A stretch of DNA of 64,000 nt from Limibacter armeniacum (lineage in GTDB: Bacteria > Bacteroidota > Bacteroidia > Cytophagales > Flammeovirgaceae), in assembly GCF_036880985.1 (NCBI RefSeq), contig NZ_JBAJNO010000008.1, positions 1,178,001 through 1,242,000 of the forward strand, in the 5' to 3' direction. Below, piece after piece: positions 1 to 9,357 of the stretch. Within the stretch, counting starts at the first letter, position 1; each line of letters starts with the position of its first letter. The position numbers were made by a program, and so were the translations under genes. The notes beneath the pieces were generated by a model that did not search any database, had not been told where the DNA came from, and saw only the letters and a program-made list of their open reading frames with translations.

Positions 1-1
1 T

Positions 2-1459
2 AGACTTAAAGACGCTAAGCTCCTTGAGATTCTCAGTGTAAAACTCAACAAAAAACCCATTCCACTGGAAGATGTATCCATTCTCTTTGGAGACAAGGAA
101 GCGATTGCCGCCTTGGAACTGAAACATGCTGGAGAGTTGGATTTTCCATTAAGAAAAGTAGTAACGCTACTGATGAAGGAGATATCTCCGCTTCCTGCCG
201 AAAAGCACACCATTGATTTGGAATTCAAAGCAGAACCTTTTGGGAAATTAAAAGTCAGTGTCGATGATGTGATTACAGACAAAAAAGACTTTGAAGTTAA
301 AATCCCTCGTAATGATGAGGATGACTATTCGGATGATGCAATCAAAACACGTCAGGATTTCCTAAAAGAACAGACAGGAAAAAGCATTCAGCATATTAAT
401 CAGTATAGCATTGACCCGCACTCCCTTCAAGGAAATATTGAGCACTTTATGGGCGTAGCACAAGTCCCAATGGGAATTGCAGGTCCAATCAAGGTAAATG
501 GGGAGCATGCAAAAGGGGAGTTTCTGATCCCGATGGCTACAACGGAAGGAACCTTGGTTGCCTCTTACAATAGGGGTATGAAAGTGGCAAATATGTGTGG
601 TGGCATCAAGTCAACCGTACAGGATGATGCCATGCAGCGAGCACCTGTGTTTGTTTTTGATGATGCCAGAGGTGCACGTGATTTTGTCCAATGGATAAAA
701 GACAACTTTGATAAGATAAGAGAAGAGGCTGAAGCTACCTCATCAATAGCTAAACTGACATATATAGATCATTACCTTTCCAACAAATTTGCCTTCCTCC
801 GTTTCAATTTTAAGACGGGTGATGCAGCTGGACAGAATATGGTTGGTAGAGCAACATTTGCAGCATGCGGCTGGATTTTGGATCATTACAAAGGTGGTAT
901 CAAAAACTTTTACCTTGAGTCAAATTTTGCTACCGATAAGAAAGCCTCTCAGATCAATATTATGCGTACGAGGGGCAAGCGTGTAACGGCGGAAGTAACG
1001 ATCAAGAAAGAAGTACTTGAACAGGTGATGAGGGTAGAGCCTGCTCAGCTTGATTATCACAACCGAGTAGCTTCAATAGGCTCATTCTTGTCAGGAGTAA
1101 ATAATAATGGATTACACTCTGCCAATGGCATTACAGCGATGTTTATTGCAACAGGTCAGGATGTGGCAAACGTATCTGAGTCTTCGGCTGGTATTATTTA
1201 CACCGAACTGACAAAAGAGGGAGACCTTTATCTTTCTCTGACAATTCCATCGTTGATCGTGGCTACATATGGTGGTGGAACCGGAATCGGTACACAAAAG
1301 GAATGCCTTGAGTTGTTGGACTGTTTTGGAAAGGATAAGGTATATAAGTTTGCAGAAATAGTGGCAGCTGTTGCCTTGGCAGGAGAGATTTCGCTAGCCT
1401 CAGCTATATCATCTTCCGATTGGGTATCCTCTCATGAGCAGTATGGCAGAAACAGATAG
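2..1459 (+). CDS. Hydroxymethylglutaryl-CoA reductase, class I type (5' end outside window)
   Basis: Reduces HMG-CoA to mevalonate with NADPH, the committed step of the mevalonate isoprenoid route. Visible class I features are the substrate-loop motif TTEGTLVASYNRG with the catalytic Glu, the DAAGQNM cofactor motif, the TDKKAS loop with catalytic Lys, GQDVANVSESSAG with catalytic Asp, and a C-terminal His in VSSHEQYG. The reading frame is open from base 2 with no stop, so the gene starts upstream of the window; the TTG at 113 is probably not the true start because the residues before it (for example SILFGDKEAIAALELKHAG) read as normal protein. It converges on the next gene across a shared hairpin. 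Family confidence is high; the N-terminus is missing. Confidence 0.93.
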   Translation, partial: RLKDAKLLEILSVKLNKKPIPLEDVSILFGDKEAIAALELKHAGELDFPLRKVVTLLMKEISPLPAEKHTIDLEFKAEPFGKLKVSVDDVITDKKDFEVKIPRNDEDDYSDDAIKTRQDFLKEQTGKSIQHINQYSIDPHSLQGNIEHFMGVAQVPMGIAGPIKVNGEHAKGEFLIPMATTEGTLVASYNRGMKVANMCGGIKSTVQDDAMQRAPVFVFDDARGARDFVQWIKDNFDKIREEAEATSSIAKLTYIDHYLSNKFAFLRFNFKTGDAAGQNMVGRATFAACGWILDHYKGGIKNFYLESNFATDKKASQINIMRTRGKRVTAEVTIKKEVLEQVMRVEPAQLDYHNRVASIGSFLSGVNNNGLHSANGITAMFIATGQDVANVSESSAGIIYTELTKEGDLYLSLTIPSLIVATYGGGTGIGTQKECLELLDCFGKDKVYKFAEIVAAVALAGEISLASAISSSDWVSSHEQYGRNR

Positions 1460-1484
1460 AAATCATAATTTTCACGATATAAAA

Positions 1485-1517
1485 AAGCCGCAAGTTTGAT
1501 GCTTGCGGCTTTTTCTT
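1485..1517. terminator. Bidirectional intrinsic terminator
   Basis: A perfect 10-bp stem AAGCCGCAAG / CTTGCGGCTT (1485-1494, 1502-1511) with a T-rich run on the right and an A-run on the left. It sits between two convergent genes and can serve both strands. Confidence 0.85.
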
Positions 1518-1529
1518 TTCAAAATATTC

Positions 1530-2384
1530 TTAAGGTCTTCCTAAGAGGATCTTGATTTTGTTTTTCAGTCCTTTGGTTTTACCCATATCTTTAAGAATAT
1601 CTACGAGTTCATGGAATACAAGTGTAACAGGGTTGTAGCTGTTTACAGGTTTTGTAATGCCATAATCTGGTTGCTCCTCTTCAGGTTGAAATGTGTTGAA
1701 CATTCTGTCCCAAATAATCAAAGTAGATCCATAGTTTTTGTCAATATATTTAGGGTTCCTAGCATGGTGTACCCTGTGGTGTGAAGGCGTAACAAAAATA
1801 TACTCAATAGGTCTTGGTAGTTTACGGATAACTTCAGTATGTATCCAAAACTGATAAAGTACTTCAATCTGGTGAGCGATAAAGAAAATAAAAGGATCAA
1901 AGCCCATTGCTGCTACGGGCACAAAGAATATAAACTTTACAAACTGAATCCAAGAAAGACGGAATGATACTGAAAGGTTATAATATTCGGACGAATGGTG
2001 CGGTACGTGAGTAGCCCAGAAAAATCGATTTTCGTGCGCAACTCTGTGCGCCCAATAACGAGCAAAATCAATAGCAATCAGACATGGAATGATTGTCCAC
2101 CAACTTGAAGGTAACTTAAAAGGAGCAAACTCATAAGCAGTATATACCAGTACGAAAATAATTCCTTTGATGATGGAGTTAATCAGGACGTTTGTCAGAC
2201 CAATTCCAACAGAGGCTGCCAGATCGTATTTATTGTAAAGATTCTTGTTACGCTTAATTGAGTAGATGAACTCAATCATTACAAGAAGAAACATGACAGG
2301 AGCTGCCCATATAATAATTTGAGGCAATTCTAGCTGATTGACTTGTTGCAAAATCCTGTCATAATGACTCATCAAAAACTGCAT
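1530..2384 (-). CDS. Sterol desaturase / fatty acid hydroxylase superfamily protein
   Basis: Integral membrane di-iron oxygenase, 284 aa. The eight-histidine signature is complete: HRVAH (H113, H117), HVPHH (H126, H129, H130) and SHHRVHH (H202, H203, H206, H207). Hydrophobic segments lie near residues 22-42, 62-85, 95-110 and 150-175, as expected for an enzyme that hydroxylates or desaturates a lipid inside the membrane. The substrate cannot be told from sequence; Bacteroidota members include carotenoid, sterol-like and fatty-acid enzymes. It is transcribed alone, converging on the HMG-CoA reductase. Both could touch isoprenoid lipids, but nothing here proves a link. Confidence 0.85.
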   Translation of the reverse strand: MQFLMSHYDRILQQVNQLELPQIIIWAAPVMFLLVMIEFIYSIKRNKNLYNKYDLAASVGIGLTNVLINSIIKGIIFVLVYTAYEFAPFKLPSSWWTIIPCLIAIDFARYWAHRVAHENRFFWATHVPHHSSEYYNLSVSFRLSWIQFVKFIFFVPVAAMGFDPFIFFIAHQIEVLYQFWIHTEVIRKLPRPIEYIFVTPSHHRVHHARNPKYIDKNYGSTLIIWDRMFNTFQPEEEQPDYGITKPVNSYNPVTLVFHELVDILKDMGKTKGLKNKIKILLGRP

Positions 2385-2658
2385 AAATAACTTGAAATTA
2401 AATTTGGATAGTTTATTGAAAGGCTTGACTATCAGTTGGACATAAAAATGGAAAAGAACGGAAGCTTTTAGATAGCCAACCTAATTAAATAGCTAAACAC
2501 ACATGAGGCTTCTTCCGAACAAATCTATGTTACTCTATCACGTATTTAGTTTTTTGCTAAACCGGAAGTTTTCAATAAAAACAATCAGGAATAGTCTTTT
2601 AGAATAATCCCCAATATAATAAACAAATCATGGATTTGTATTTATTGGAGGAAATCCT

Positions 2659-3849
2659 TCAATATTGCTCTTTGACTTTTTTCAAAATAATAACAGAAAT
2701 AATGGTCAGTAAAACGCCCACATAGCCCGCTATTTCATAGTGGTCATATTTGCCATCAGGTGTTTGAGTGAGGATAAAACCAGCACTGAATGCAGCTGTA
2801 GCTGAAGCAAATTGTTGTACTGCAGCTCTGATACTCATAAAGCTTCCTCGTTGAGCAGGAAGCGCTGTACTGAGAATAATGGCATTTCCAGGGATTGACC
2901 TTCCTCCTGTAATAAAGAAAACAGTGGTAAATATCAGGACGAACCAAACTGGAGCAGATTCAAGGTTTGTAATGATGACCATAGGTATTGTAGCGAGAAA
3001 AGCTAAAATAGCCATAACAGGAAACTTGCCAATTTGGTCTGAAAGCTTCCCAATAAACGGAGAAGTGAAGATAGTGATCACACCGCCGGCAAAGTAGATC
3101 CAAGTTAACTGTACTTCTTCAAAACCAACGTTGGAAACCATATAAGGAGCAAGAAATGGTACAATGATAAAGTGTCCGCAAAACATAGCGAAAGCACCGG
3201 CAAGAGCTTTAAGCTGATTTGGGTTTTTAAATACCTGTAATAGTTGTGGGAGTGGGGATTGCCCTTTATTCAACTTTACATGTGTATCCACTACGGGAAT
3301 ATAGCGAAAAAGCAAAACCAACAAAACTAATCCCATCGCTGCAATAGCAAAAAATGGTACCCGCCAACTAAACGTTACGCCAAAGTACAGTCCGAAGGGA
3401 ACTCCCAAAGCTGAGGCAGGAGAAAAGCCCATCATCAAGATCCCAATGCCTTTGCCTCTGTCCTGTGGTTTGATTAGGTCTCCAACCAGTGCAAACAGTA
3501 GCGCATTGATTACACCTCCAAAAATCCCAGTAAATGCTCTGGCTGCAACCAATGTATAGTACCCTTGAGCAAGGCCACAGAATATGGTTCCTATAATAAA
3601 ACCAATATATAAGGTCAATAGGAAGCGCTTTCGCTCAATTTTATCAATAAAGAAAATAGAGGTAACTCCTGAGATACCAGCGGCAAAAGTATAAGCAGAT
3701 ACAACAGTACTCCATTGTGGAGGTGATAATGAGAAGACAGTTTGAAATTCGTGCCCTAAAGGCATCATAACCATGAAGTCCAAAATATTGGTAAAGCTAA
3801 CAGATGCCAGCAGGTAAAGAATGGTTTTTTCTTGCTTGCTAAAAGCCAT
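2659..3849 (-). CDS. MFS transporter (DHA1-like)
   Basis: 396 aa with about twelve hydrophobic segments and no signal peptide, typical of a major facilitator superfamily carrier. After TM2 comes a basic loop (FFIDKIERKRFLL) and after TM8 a second one (GKLSDQIGKFP), the pseudo-symmetric loop pair of MFS proteins. The overall style (early LDFMVMMPLG helix, long hydrophobic repeats) resembles drug or metabolite efflux carriers of the DHA1 group. The substrate is unknown. It is a single gene, divergent from the glycosyltransferase that follows. Confidence 0.85.
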   Translation of the reverse strand: MAFSKQEKTILYLLASVSFTNILDFMVMMPLGHEFQTVFSLSPPQWSTVVSAYTFAAGISGVTSIFFIDKIERKRFLLTLYIGFIIGTIFCGLAQGYYTLVAARAFTGIFGGVINALLFALVGDLIKPQDRGKGIGILMMGFSPASALGVPFGLYFGVTFSWRVPFFAIAAMGLVLLVLLFRYIPVVDTHVKLNKGQSPLPQLLQVFKNPNQLKALAGAFAMFCGHFIIVPFLAPYMVSNVGFEEVQLTWIYFAGGVITIFTSPFIGKLSDQIGKFPVMAILAFLATIPMVIITNLESAPVWFVLIFTTVFFITGGRSIPGNAIILSTALPAQRGSFMSIRAAVQQFASATAAFSAGFILTQTPDGKYDHYEIAGYVGVLLTIISVIILKKVKEQY

Positions 3850-3982
3850 AAACTAATCTGACTTGCAGATGATTTCTAGTGGAATATTAATTTTAAAGCT
3901 TTTCTCTTTTAGAAATCGCAAGGGGAGCTTTTTAAAGAAGAAAAGACTAGCTGGTATAAAAGGATAAGCACTATTTCAACTG

Positions 3983-3990
3983 TACCTTTG
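3983..3990 (+). promoter_or_regulatory. Candidate Bacteroidota -7 promoter element
   Basis: TACCTTTG matches TAnnTTTG and lies 25 bases before the ATG at 4016. No good -33 TTG is found at the right distance, so the call is tentative. Confidence 0.4.
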
Positions 3991-4015
3991 GCATAATAAA
4001 ACTTGAAACAAACTA

Positions 4016-5347
4016 ATGCTAAAAATGTTTGAGAAGCTTCAAATAGGGCAAAATAAAAAATTAGCTTTTTACTTGCTGCTTTTGCTGTCACTAGTAGGTT
4101 ACTATTGGCTGATGTATGAAAGCCCTAGGGAACATTTTTTTACGTTGATTCTGATTTGGGGTGGATTGTTTTTGATGTATTGGTTAATGATAAAATCAAA
4201 ACCAAATAATAGAGACATATGGATAGCAATCATGGCTTTTAGAGCCATTTTGCTTTTTGCAATCCCAACTCACTCAGATGATATTTACCGTTTTATTTGG
4301 GATGGAATACTCAACCTTGAAGGGGGGAATCCATTTGAAAAAGTGCCTTCAGAATGGATGAATATGGGAAGCCATGCGTTGGTACAGGATGAGTTTCTTT
4401 ATAAGCAGATGAATTCCCCTGAATTCTTTACAATCTATCCACCAGTATGTCAGGTGTGGTTTACCTTGGGTGCATTTTTCTATCAGAAAGGGGGAATGCT
4501 ATCAGCCGTAGTTGCTATGCGGTTTGTTACGCTACTTGTTGAAGCTTGTACCTGTATACTGTTATTCCATTTCTTAGATAAAAGCACGAAGAAACTATCT
4601 CTTTATGCACTTAACCCTCTAGTGATTATTGAACTGACAGGGAATCTCCACCCTGAAGTGTGGATGGTGATGGGACTTATAGGCTCGTTTTATTATCTAA
4701 AAAGGCAAAACCTGTTCATATCTGCACTTTTATTTGCAGTGGCTGTATGTGCCAAACTGTTACCTTTAATGTTTTTACCCTTATTGCTTTTTTATCTTGG
4801 TTGGCGTAAAGCATTGCTTTATTACCTGGTAGTAGGGGGGATCACAATCATGGCATTCCTTCCATATATTGATTTTGAAACACTCCAACATCTGGTTGAA
4901 AGTGTAGACTTATATTTTAGGAAGTTTGAGTTCAATGCGTCTTTCTATTATGTGGTCAGGTGGATCGGTTTTCAGGTAAAAGGATACAATATCATAGCCA
5001 AAGCAGGACCTGCTTTATCATTGGTTACAGTGACAGTCATTCTGACCTTGATGGTAAAATCATATTTTGACAAGAATGGTCTTAATGGGTACATAAAGAA
5101 TGTCCTAGTTGTGCTGACAGTCTATCTATTAATGTCTCCGATAGTCCACCCATGGTACCTTACTACATTGGTAATGTTAGGTGTCGTTTCTGAGTTCAAG
5201 TACCCCTTGATCTGGTCATTTACAGTTATCCTTTCTTATTGGGCTTACCAATGGGCGGATTATCATGAAAGCATGATTTTAATATTTGTTGAATATTTAT
5301 TGGTTTTTCTTTTCATTTTTAAAGAAAAGAGTAAAATATTTGAATGA
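4016..5347 (+). CDS. Polytopic membrane glycosyltransferase (GT87/mannosyltransferase-like)
   Basis: 443 aa with roughly eleven to twelve transmembrane segments. The first periplasmic loop carries HSDDIYRFIWDG followed by an acidic, aromatic loop with YPPVCQVWF, the arrangement seen in polyprenol-phosphate-dependent GT-C enzymes (mannosyl- or hexosyltransferases), where the Asp pair is catalytic. It therefore probably moves a sugar from a lipid-linked donor to a lipid or polysaccharide acceptor on the outer face of the inner membrane. The donor and acceptor are unknown. The next gene begins 37 bases downstream on the same strand, so the two may be co-transcribed. Confidence 0.65.
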   Translation: MLKMFEKLQIGQNKKLAFYLLLLLSLVGYYWLMYESPREHFFTLILIWGGLFLMYWLMIKSKPNNRDIWIAIMAFRAILLFAIPTHSDDIYRFIWDGILNLEGGNPFEKVPSEWMNMGSHALVQDEFLYKQMNSPEFFTIYPPVCQVWFTLGAFFYQKGGMLSAVVAMRFVTLLVEACTCILLFHFLDKSTKKLSLYALNPLVIIELTGNLHPEVWMVMGLIGSFYYLKRQNLFISALLFAVAVCAKLLPLMFLPLLLFYLGWRKALLYYLVVGGITIMAFLPYIDFETLQHLVESVDLYFRKFEFNASFYYVVRWIGFQVKGYNIIAKAGPALSLVTVTVILTLMVKSYFDKNGLNGYIKNVLVVLTVYLLMSPIVHPWYLTTLVMLGVVSEFKYPLIWSFTVILSYWAYQWADYHESMILIFVEYLLVFLFIFKEKSKIFE

Positions 5348-5384
5348 TTAACTATAAAAGTCATTTGTAGCTGAAAAGAATGTA

Positions 5385-6782
5385 TTGAAGGTTGAACTTC
5401 AAAGTACCTCTTTTGGCAACCGACGACACATTTGGAAGAACAAATTTGCACGCGATATGAGGCAGAAACTGTTGAGAGCAGGTGCTGATGAATTGAATTA
5501 TGAAATTCGTGGCATCGTAAAAAAAGCGGAACAACTCCAGAAACTCGGCAAAGAGATTTACTGGGAGAATATTGGTGACCCTATCCAGAAGAACCATCGT
5601 ATGGCCGCCTGGATGAAAGAAATAATTGGAGAATTAGCCCAAGAGGATGCCACATATGGTTATTGTCATTCCAAAGGTGTTTTGGCCACAAGAGAGTTTT
5701 TGGCAGAAAGAACAAACCAGCTAAATGGTGTACAGATTACTGCGGATGATATACTTTTCTTTAATGGATTGGGAGATGCCATTGCAAAGCTATATCAGTT
5801 TCTGGTACCTTCTTCTCGTATTATAGGTCCATCACCTGCTTATTCAACACATTCATCAGCAGAAGGCGCACATGCCAATGCGCATCCACTCACTTATAAA
5901 CTGGATCCTGAAAATAACTGGTATCCAGATATGGATGACCTATATCTGAAGGTGAAGTATAATCCGAATATTGTTGGGATTCTGATTATCAATCCTGATA
6001 ACCCTACAGGAATGGTTTATCCTTTGGAGATTCTACAGCGGTTTGTGGAGATCGCGAAGGAGTTTGACCTGTTTTTGGTATGTGATGAAATTTATTCGAA
6101 TATCACATATAATGGTGCCAAGGCTTATAAGCTAGCTGAGTACATTGAGGATGTGCCTGGTATATCGCTGAATGGTATTTCTAAAGAACTACCTTGGCCG
6201 GGGTCTCGCTGTGGATGGATGGAGTATTATAACCGTGATAAGGATGAGCAATTTAACAGGCTTTGTAATACACTTGACAATGCCAAAATGATTGAGGTAT
6301 GTGCCACTAAGTTGCCACAGCTTGCTATTCCACTTATTCTGTCTGATGAGCGTTATCAACCATACCGTGATGCACTTAATGAGAAAATCGGTCAGCGTAG
6401 TAAACTGATTACAGAATTACTTGGGGACTTGCCACAGCTTCATTTTAACGAGACATTTGGCGCATTTTACAATACCATCATCTTTAAGGATGAAGTACTG
6501 AAAAAGGGACAGGAGATTGAAATTGAAGATCCGAAAGTAAAGGCACTGTTAGATGGCTGGTTGGAAAGTGACCCTAATATGTCACTTGACAAGCGCTTTG
6601 TATACTACCTGCTAGCATCTAAAGGAGTTTGTGTGGTGCCAGTTTCTTCTTTCTGTTCAGATTTACAGGGTTTTCGAGTGACGTTGCTGGAAGAAGATGA
6701 AACATTGATGAGAGAAACTTTTACCCATATTAGAGAGGCAGTACTAGAATATACGGGAGCTTATAGCTATTCAAGTAAATGA
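5385..6782 (+). CDS. Pyridoxal-phosphate aminotransferase, class I/II fold
   Basis: 465 aa fold-type I aminotransferase. Seen are the PLP-binding segments INPDNPTGMVY and VCDEIYSNITY, the Schiff-base lysine K267 in NGISKELPWPGSRCGW, and the Arg of the same motif that holds the substrate carboxylate. The start is a TTG at 5385 (an in-frame stop lies at 5355 and no ATG occurs before the ATG of RDMRQK), which keeps a conserved-looking N-terminus. The protein is somewhat longer than simple aspartate aminotransferases because of an insert near residues 375-400. The amino-acid substrate is not evident. A strong terminator follows. Confidence 0.85.
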   Translation: MKVELQSTSFGNRRHIWKNKFARDMRQKLLRAGADELNYEIRGIVKKAEQLQKLGKEIYWENIGDPIQKNHRMAAWMKEIIGELAQEDATYGYCHSKGVLATREFLAERTNQLNGVQITADDILFFNGLGDAIAKLYQFLVPSSRIIGPSPAYSTHSSAEGAHANAHPLTYKLDPENNWYPDMDDLYLKVKYNPNIVGILIINPDNPTGMVYPLEILQRFVEIAKEFDLFLVCDEIYSNITYNGAKAYKLAEYIEDVPGISLNGISKELPWPGSRCGWMEYYNRDKDEQFNRLCNTLDNAKMIEVCATKLPQLAIPLILSDERYQPYRDALNEKIGQRSKLITELLGDLPQLHFNETFGAFYNTIIFKDEVLKKGQEIEIEDPKVKALLDGWLESDPNMSLDKRFVYYLLASKGVCVVPVSSFCSDLQGFRVTLLEEDETLMRETFTHIREAVLEYTGAYSYSSK

Positions 6783-6800
6783 CGGTATGAGCGTTTTTAA

Positions 6801-6840
6801 AAAAGGGGAGCCTGATATATTTCAGTCTCCCCTTTTTAGT
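6801..6840 (+). terminator. Intrinsic terminator
   Basis: Perfect stem AAAAGGGGAG / CTCCCCTTTT (6801-6810, 6827-6836) followed by a T-run, 20 bases after the aminotransferase stop. Confidence 0.85.
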
Positions 6841-6920
6841 GCTTAATGATCTATTCAAATCAAATTGAAAAGGCCACCCATAAGGTAGCCCCTCAATCAG
6901 AAAATTTACAACCATTTCAA

Positions 6921-7925
6921 TTATCTGAAAGTGACACTTCCATAATTTGCATAAACAGTTACTTTTTTACCGGAGCCTTCACTGCCTTTTCTACCTTCAT
7001 AATCTCCGGATGTATTTCTGGTTATTTCTTTGTAAATATCTACACCATCCAATTTTGAGGAGAAACCACCATAACGGGTGTGAACCTCAAAATCAAAATT
7101 GCTGGAATCTTCAAAACCTAGTTTTACTGATCCGTAAGAAGAGTCTACCATAATTCCAGAGAAACTTTTATGGGTGTCATCTACTTTTACAGACCCATAT
7201 TTACTTTCCAGCTCTAGCAGAGTCTGCAAGTTCCCGATACTTAAGCTTGCATAGGAAGAACTTCCTCTGACCTGACCAGCACGTTCGATAGCGATGCCTC
7301 CATATTTGTCATCCATTTGTAGGTCACCAACTTCTTCAATTTTGATAGTACTGCAATACCTTGTACGCATATCTCCACGCTTGATACTTTCGATTTCGCC
7401 ACCACTGTAACTCAACTTTATATCAGCAATAGGGCTTTCAATACGTTGCGCTCTCAGTTGTCCATAAGCAACATCCAGTTCTAGCTTGCCATTGAAGTCA
7501 CCAAGCTCAACATTACCATACTTGTTGGATACATCAAGTGGGTTTCCTTTCGGCATTTTTACATAGTAGTTGATTTCAAACCCCTTGTTATTGTTTGACC
7601 AGTTATTATCTGGTGGACTTGTTTCGTAGAATATTACACCACCTGTGTGATCTTTTTTGATCTTGATCATGTCAAGGATGCTTTGGGCTTTCTCTTCATT
7701 TTTAGCCCAAGCCTTGATTTCTACTTTTACTATAATAGAATTTGTAGCACTGGTTTCAATGAAGACCGTACCGAACTTATTATGTAGAGAGAGTTTCTCA
7801 TCTGAGTTAACCTTGTACGTATCTTCAAATTCTCGTGAAGCTTCTTCTTGCGCCCAAACTGGAATGTTGAAGGTGAGAAGTCCTATCAGTAATAGTAAGT
7901 ATAGCTTATAAGTTGATCGTTTCAT
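6921..7925 (-). CDS. Secreted DUF4097-like beta-helix/adhesin-type protein
   Basis: 334 aa with a signal peptide ending at PVWAQEE. The mature part is built from short beta-strand repeats carrying the motif (K/S/R/N)YG(N/S/G): KYGNVELGD, KYGGIAIE, KYGSVKVDD, SYGSVKLGF, RYGGFSSK, NYGSVTFR. This is the style of DUF4097 / 'putative auto-transporter adhesin, head GIN' proteins, predicted right-handed beta solenoids on the cell surface or in the periplasm. The gene overlaps the upstream anti-sigma-like gene by 20 bases and is thus the third gene of an ECF sigma operon, which suggests it is an envelope component made or sensed under stress. A molecular function is not known. Confidence 0.75.
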   Translation of the reverse strand: MKRSTYKLYLLLLIGLLTFNIPVWAQEEASREFEDTYKVNSDEKLSLHNKFGTVFIETSATNSIIVKVEIKAWAKNEEKAQSILDMIKIKKDHTGGVIFYETSPPDNNWSNNNKGFEINYYVKMPKGNPLDVSNKYGNVELGDFNGKLELDVAYGQLRAQRIESPIADIKLSYSGGEIESIKRGDMRTRYCSTIKIEEVGDLQMDDKYGGIAIERAGQVRGSSSYASLSIGNLQTLLELESKYGSVKVDDTHKSFSGIMVDSSYGSVKLGFEDSSNFDFEVHTRYGGFSSKLDGVDIYKEITRNTSGDYEGRKGSEGSGKKVTVYANYGSVTFR

Positions 7926-8667
7926 CTTGTTCTACTTTTCCGTTTTTGTTGATGGATTGAAGAATAAAAATCTGCTTGTTAAGCAAGGCAATCCTGAGCT
8001 GTAAGTTCTCTACAAGGGCTTCAATCAGAATACCTTGTTGTTGAGTTGAAGACAACTCATCTTTTAGCTGATTATATGCTGAGTCGAGAGTATTCAATTC
8101 TTTGTCAAAGTCCTTTAGCATGTCTGCATCGGCAGATTTGAAAGCCATCACTTCCTGCTTTTTCAAGCTGATTAGAGAAGTGTAGTGTCGTTCCGCCTCC
8201 TGTAGTTCAGGAAGTACTACTTCTGATGCTATATCCTGTTGTGTAGAAGCATTCCAAGAGTACTGAAAGCCGATACCAAGCATCAAGCCAGCTACTACAG
8301 CCGCAGCTACAGATTTCCATAGCATATTCAATGATACCGTTTTGGCTTCCTTGGGTTGCGCTACAGGCTGATCCAATTCAGATGTGATATTTTCCCAAAG
8401 TGCATCATCTGGCTCATGAATATCCAAGTCCTTTGTGAAGTGTTGCAGTGAGTCTTCGAAAGAGGAAAGCTCAGGCAACTGTGGCGCAAGCCTATCCCAA
8501 AGTGTTGAAGAAGGGCTTTCTGTATCCAAACTACTCCTGTTGGCTCGAACAAAGTTTTCAAGGTCGTCTGCCATCAGTTTTTCAAACTGCCCATAAGAGA
8601 CCGTTTTAGGAGTGTGTCTGTCCAGTTGCTCTCTATGTTGAAGAATATATTTTTCCAGTTTGTCCAT
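7906..8667 (-). CDS. Probable anti-sigma factor, single-pass membrane protein
   Basis: 253 aa. An acidic cytoplasmic N-terminal part (1-110) is followed by one transmembrane helix at about 116-136 and a periplasmic, coiled-coil-rich C-terminal part. The N-terminal part repeats a short motif of the type P-x-x-x-L-W-x-x-(I/L) (PSSTLWDRL, PDDALWENI), common in Bacteroidota proteins encoded beside ECF sigma factors. No zinc-finger HxxxCxxC is present, so it is not a ZAS-type anti-sigma. Role inferred from position: directly downstream of a sigma factor and overlapping the adhesin-like gene. Confidence 0.65.
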   Translation of the reverse strand: MDKLEKYILQHREQLDRHTPKTVSYGQFEKLMADDLENFVRANRSSLDTESPSSTLWDRLAPQLPELSSFEDSLQHFTKDLDIHEPDDALWENITSELDQPVAQPKEAKTVSLNMLWKSVAAAVVAGLMLGIGFQYSWNASTQQDIASEVVLPELQEAERHYTSLISLKKQEVMAFKSADADMLKDFDKELNTLDSAYNQLKDELSSTQQQGILIEALVENLQLRIALLNKQIFILQSINKNGKVEQDETINL

Positions 8668-8696
8668 AACGTATTCTTAGTAAGGAGATCATGAAC

Positions 8697-9212
8697 TTAT
8701 GAGGCCAATAGTTCTCTGAGTTTCTTTTTGGCTCTGCTGTACTGTGACTTTGAAGCAGACTCTGAAATTTGTAATATTTCAGCAATCTCACTGTGGTCAT
8801 AGCCTTCCAGCAGATAAAGAGAAAAGACAATTCGGTAGCCATCCGGCAATAGTTGAATGGCTTCCCTTACCCTGTCAACACTAAGGTGAAGGTCTTCCTT
8901 GTCTTGTGCGCCAGCCTCGGGTAAGTCGTGCTGCATCTCATCCATACTGAGTACAGATAGTTTGCGTCGTCTGATATGGTTGATACTCTCATTGACCACA
9001 ATTCTTTTGAACCAGGCTCCAAATGTAGCATCACCCTTATAGGACTCAAGACTTCTGAACATCTTCAGAAAAGCTTCTTGCATTACATCTTCAGCTTCTT
9101 CTATACTGTTGGTGATTCGGACACATACGTTAAACATCGGTTTGGCATATTGCTTATAAACCTCGTATTGTGCTTTTCTGTCACCTGTTTTACATCTCTC
9201 TATTAGTGTCAT
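8697..9212 (-). CDS. ECF RNA polymerase sigma factor
   Basis: 171 aa, the usual length. Region 2 is clear (EAEDVMQEAFLKMFRSL, then a DATFGAWFKRIVVNESINHIRRRK stretch that contacts the -10 element) and region 4 carries a helix-turn-helix (LEGYDHSEIAEILQISES...SRAKKKLRELL). It is the first gene of a three-gene operon with a membrane anti-sigma-like protein and a secreted beta-solenoid protein. A 10-bp palindrome TACCCGGGTA lies 31 bases upstream of its start and could be part of its control region. Regulation by release from the anti-sigma is inferred from family behaviour. Confidence 0.92.
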   Translation of the reverse strand: MTLIERCKTGDRKAQYEVYKQYAKPMFNVCVRITNSIEEAEDVMQEAFLKMFRSLESYKGDATFGAWFKRIVVNESINHIRRRKLSVLSMDEMQHDLPEAGAQDKEDLHLSVDRVREAIQLLPDGYRIVFSLYLLEGYDHSEIAEILQISESASKSQYSRAKKKLRELLAS

Positions 9213-9242
9213 TGAATAATCAGTAGCATGTTACAGTTGAAT

Positions 9243-9252
9243 TACCCGGGTA
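9243..9252. promoter_or_regulatory. Palindrome upstream of the ECF sigma gene
   Basis: TACCCGGGTA is a perfect 10-bp palindrome inside a slightly longer AT-flanked dyad, 31-40 bases before the sigma gene start. It could be an operator or promoter part; no regulator is known. Confidence 0.25.
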
Positions 9253-9313
9253 TTCTGAATTAAAGACAGGAAGAATTATCATAGGTTGCATTAATTGGAA
9301 AAAATAAAGATCC

Positions 9314-9342
9314 AAAAAAAAGCTTTGCCATCAGACAAAGCT
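9314..9342 (-). terminator. Intrinsic terminator of the Fur-family gene
   Basis: Stem AGCTTTG / CAAAGCT (9321-9327, 9336-9342). On the minus strand it is followed by eight T residues (the A-run at 9314-9320). Confidence 0.8.
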
Positions 9343-9357
9343 CTTACTCAAGTATAC

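Noticed and set aside
3976-3992. CTGTACCTTT in the host promoter region as a prophage-related site
   Set aside because: It coincides with a plausible -7 box (TACCTTTG) of the following host gene, so a chance match is more likely.
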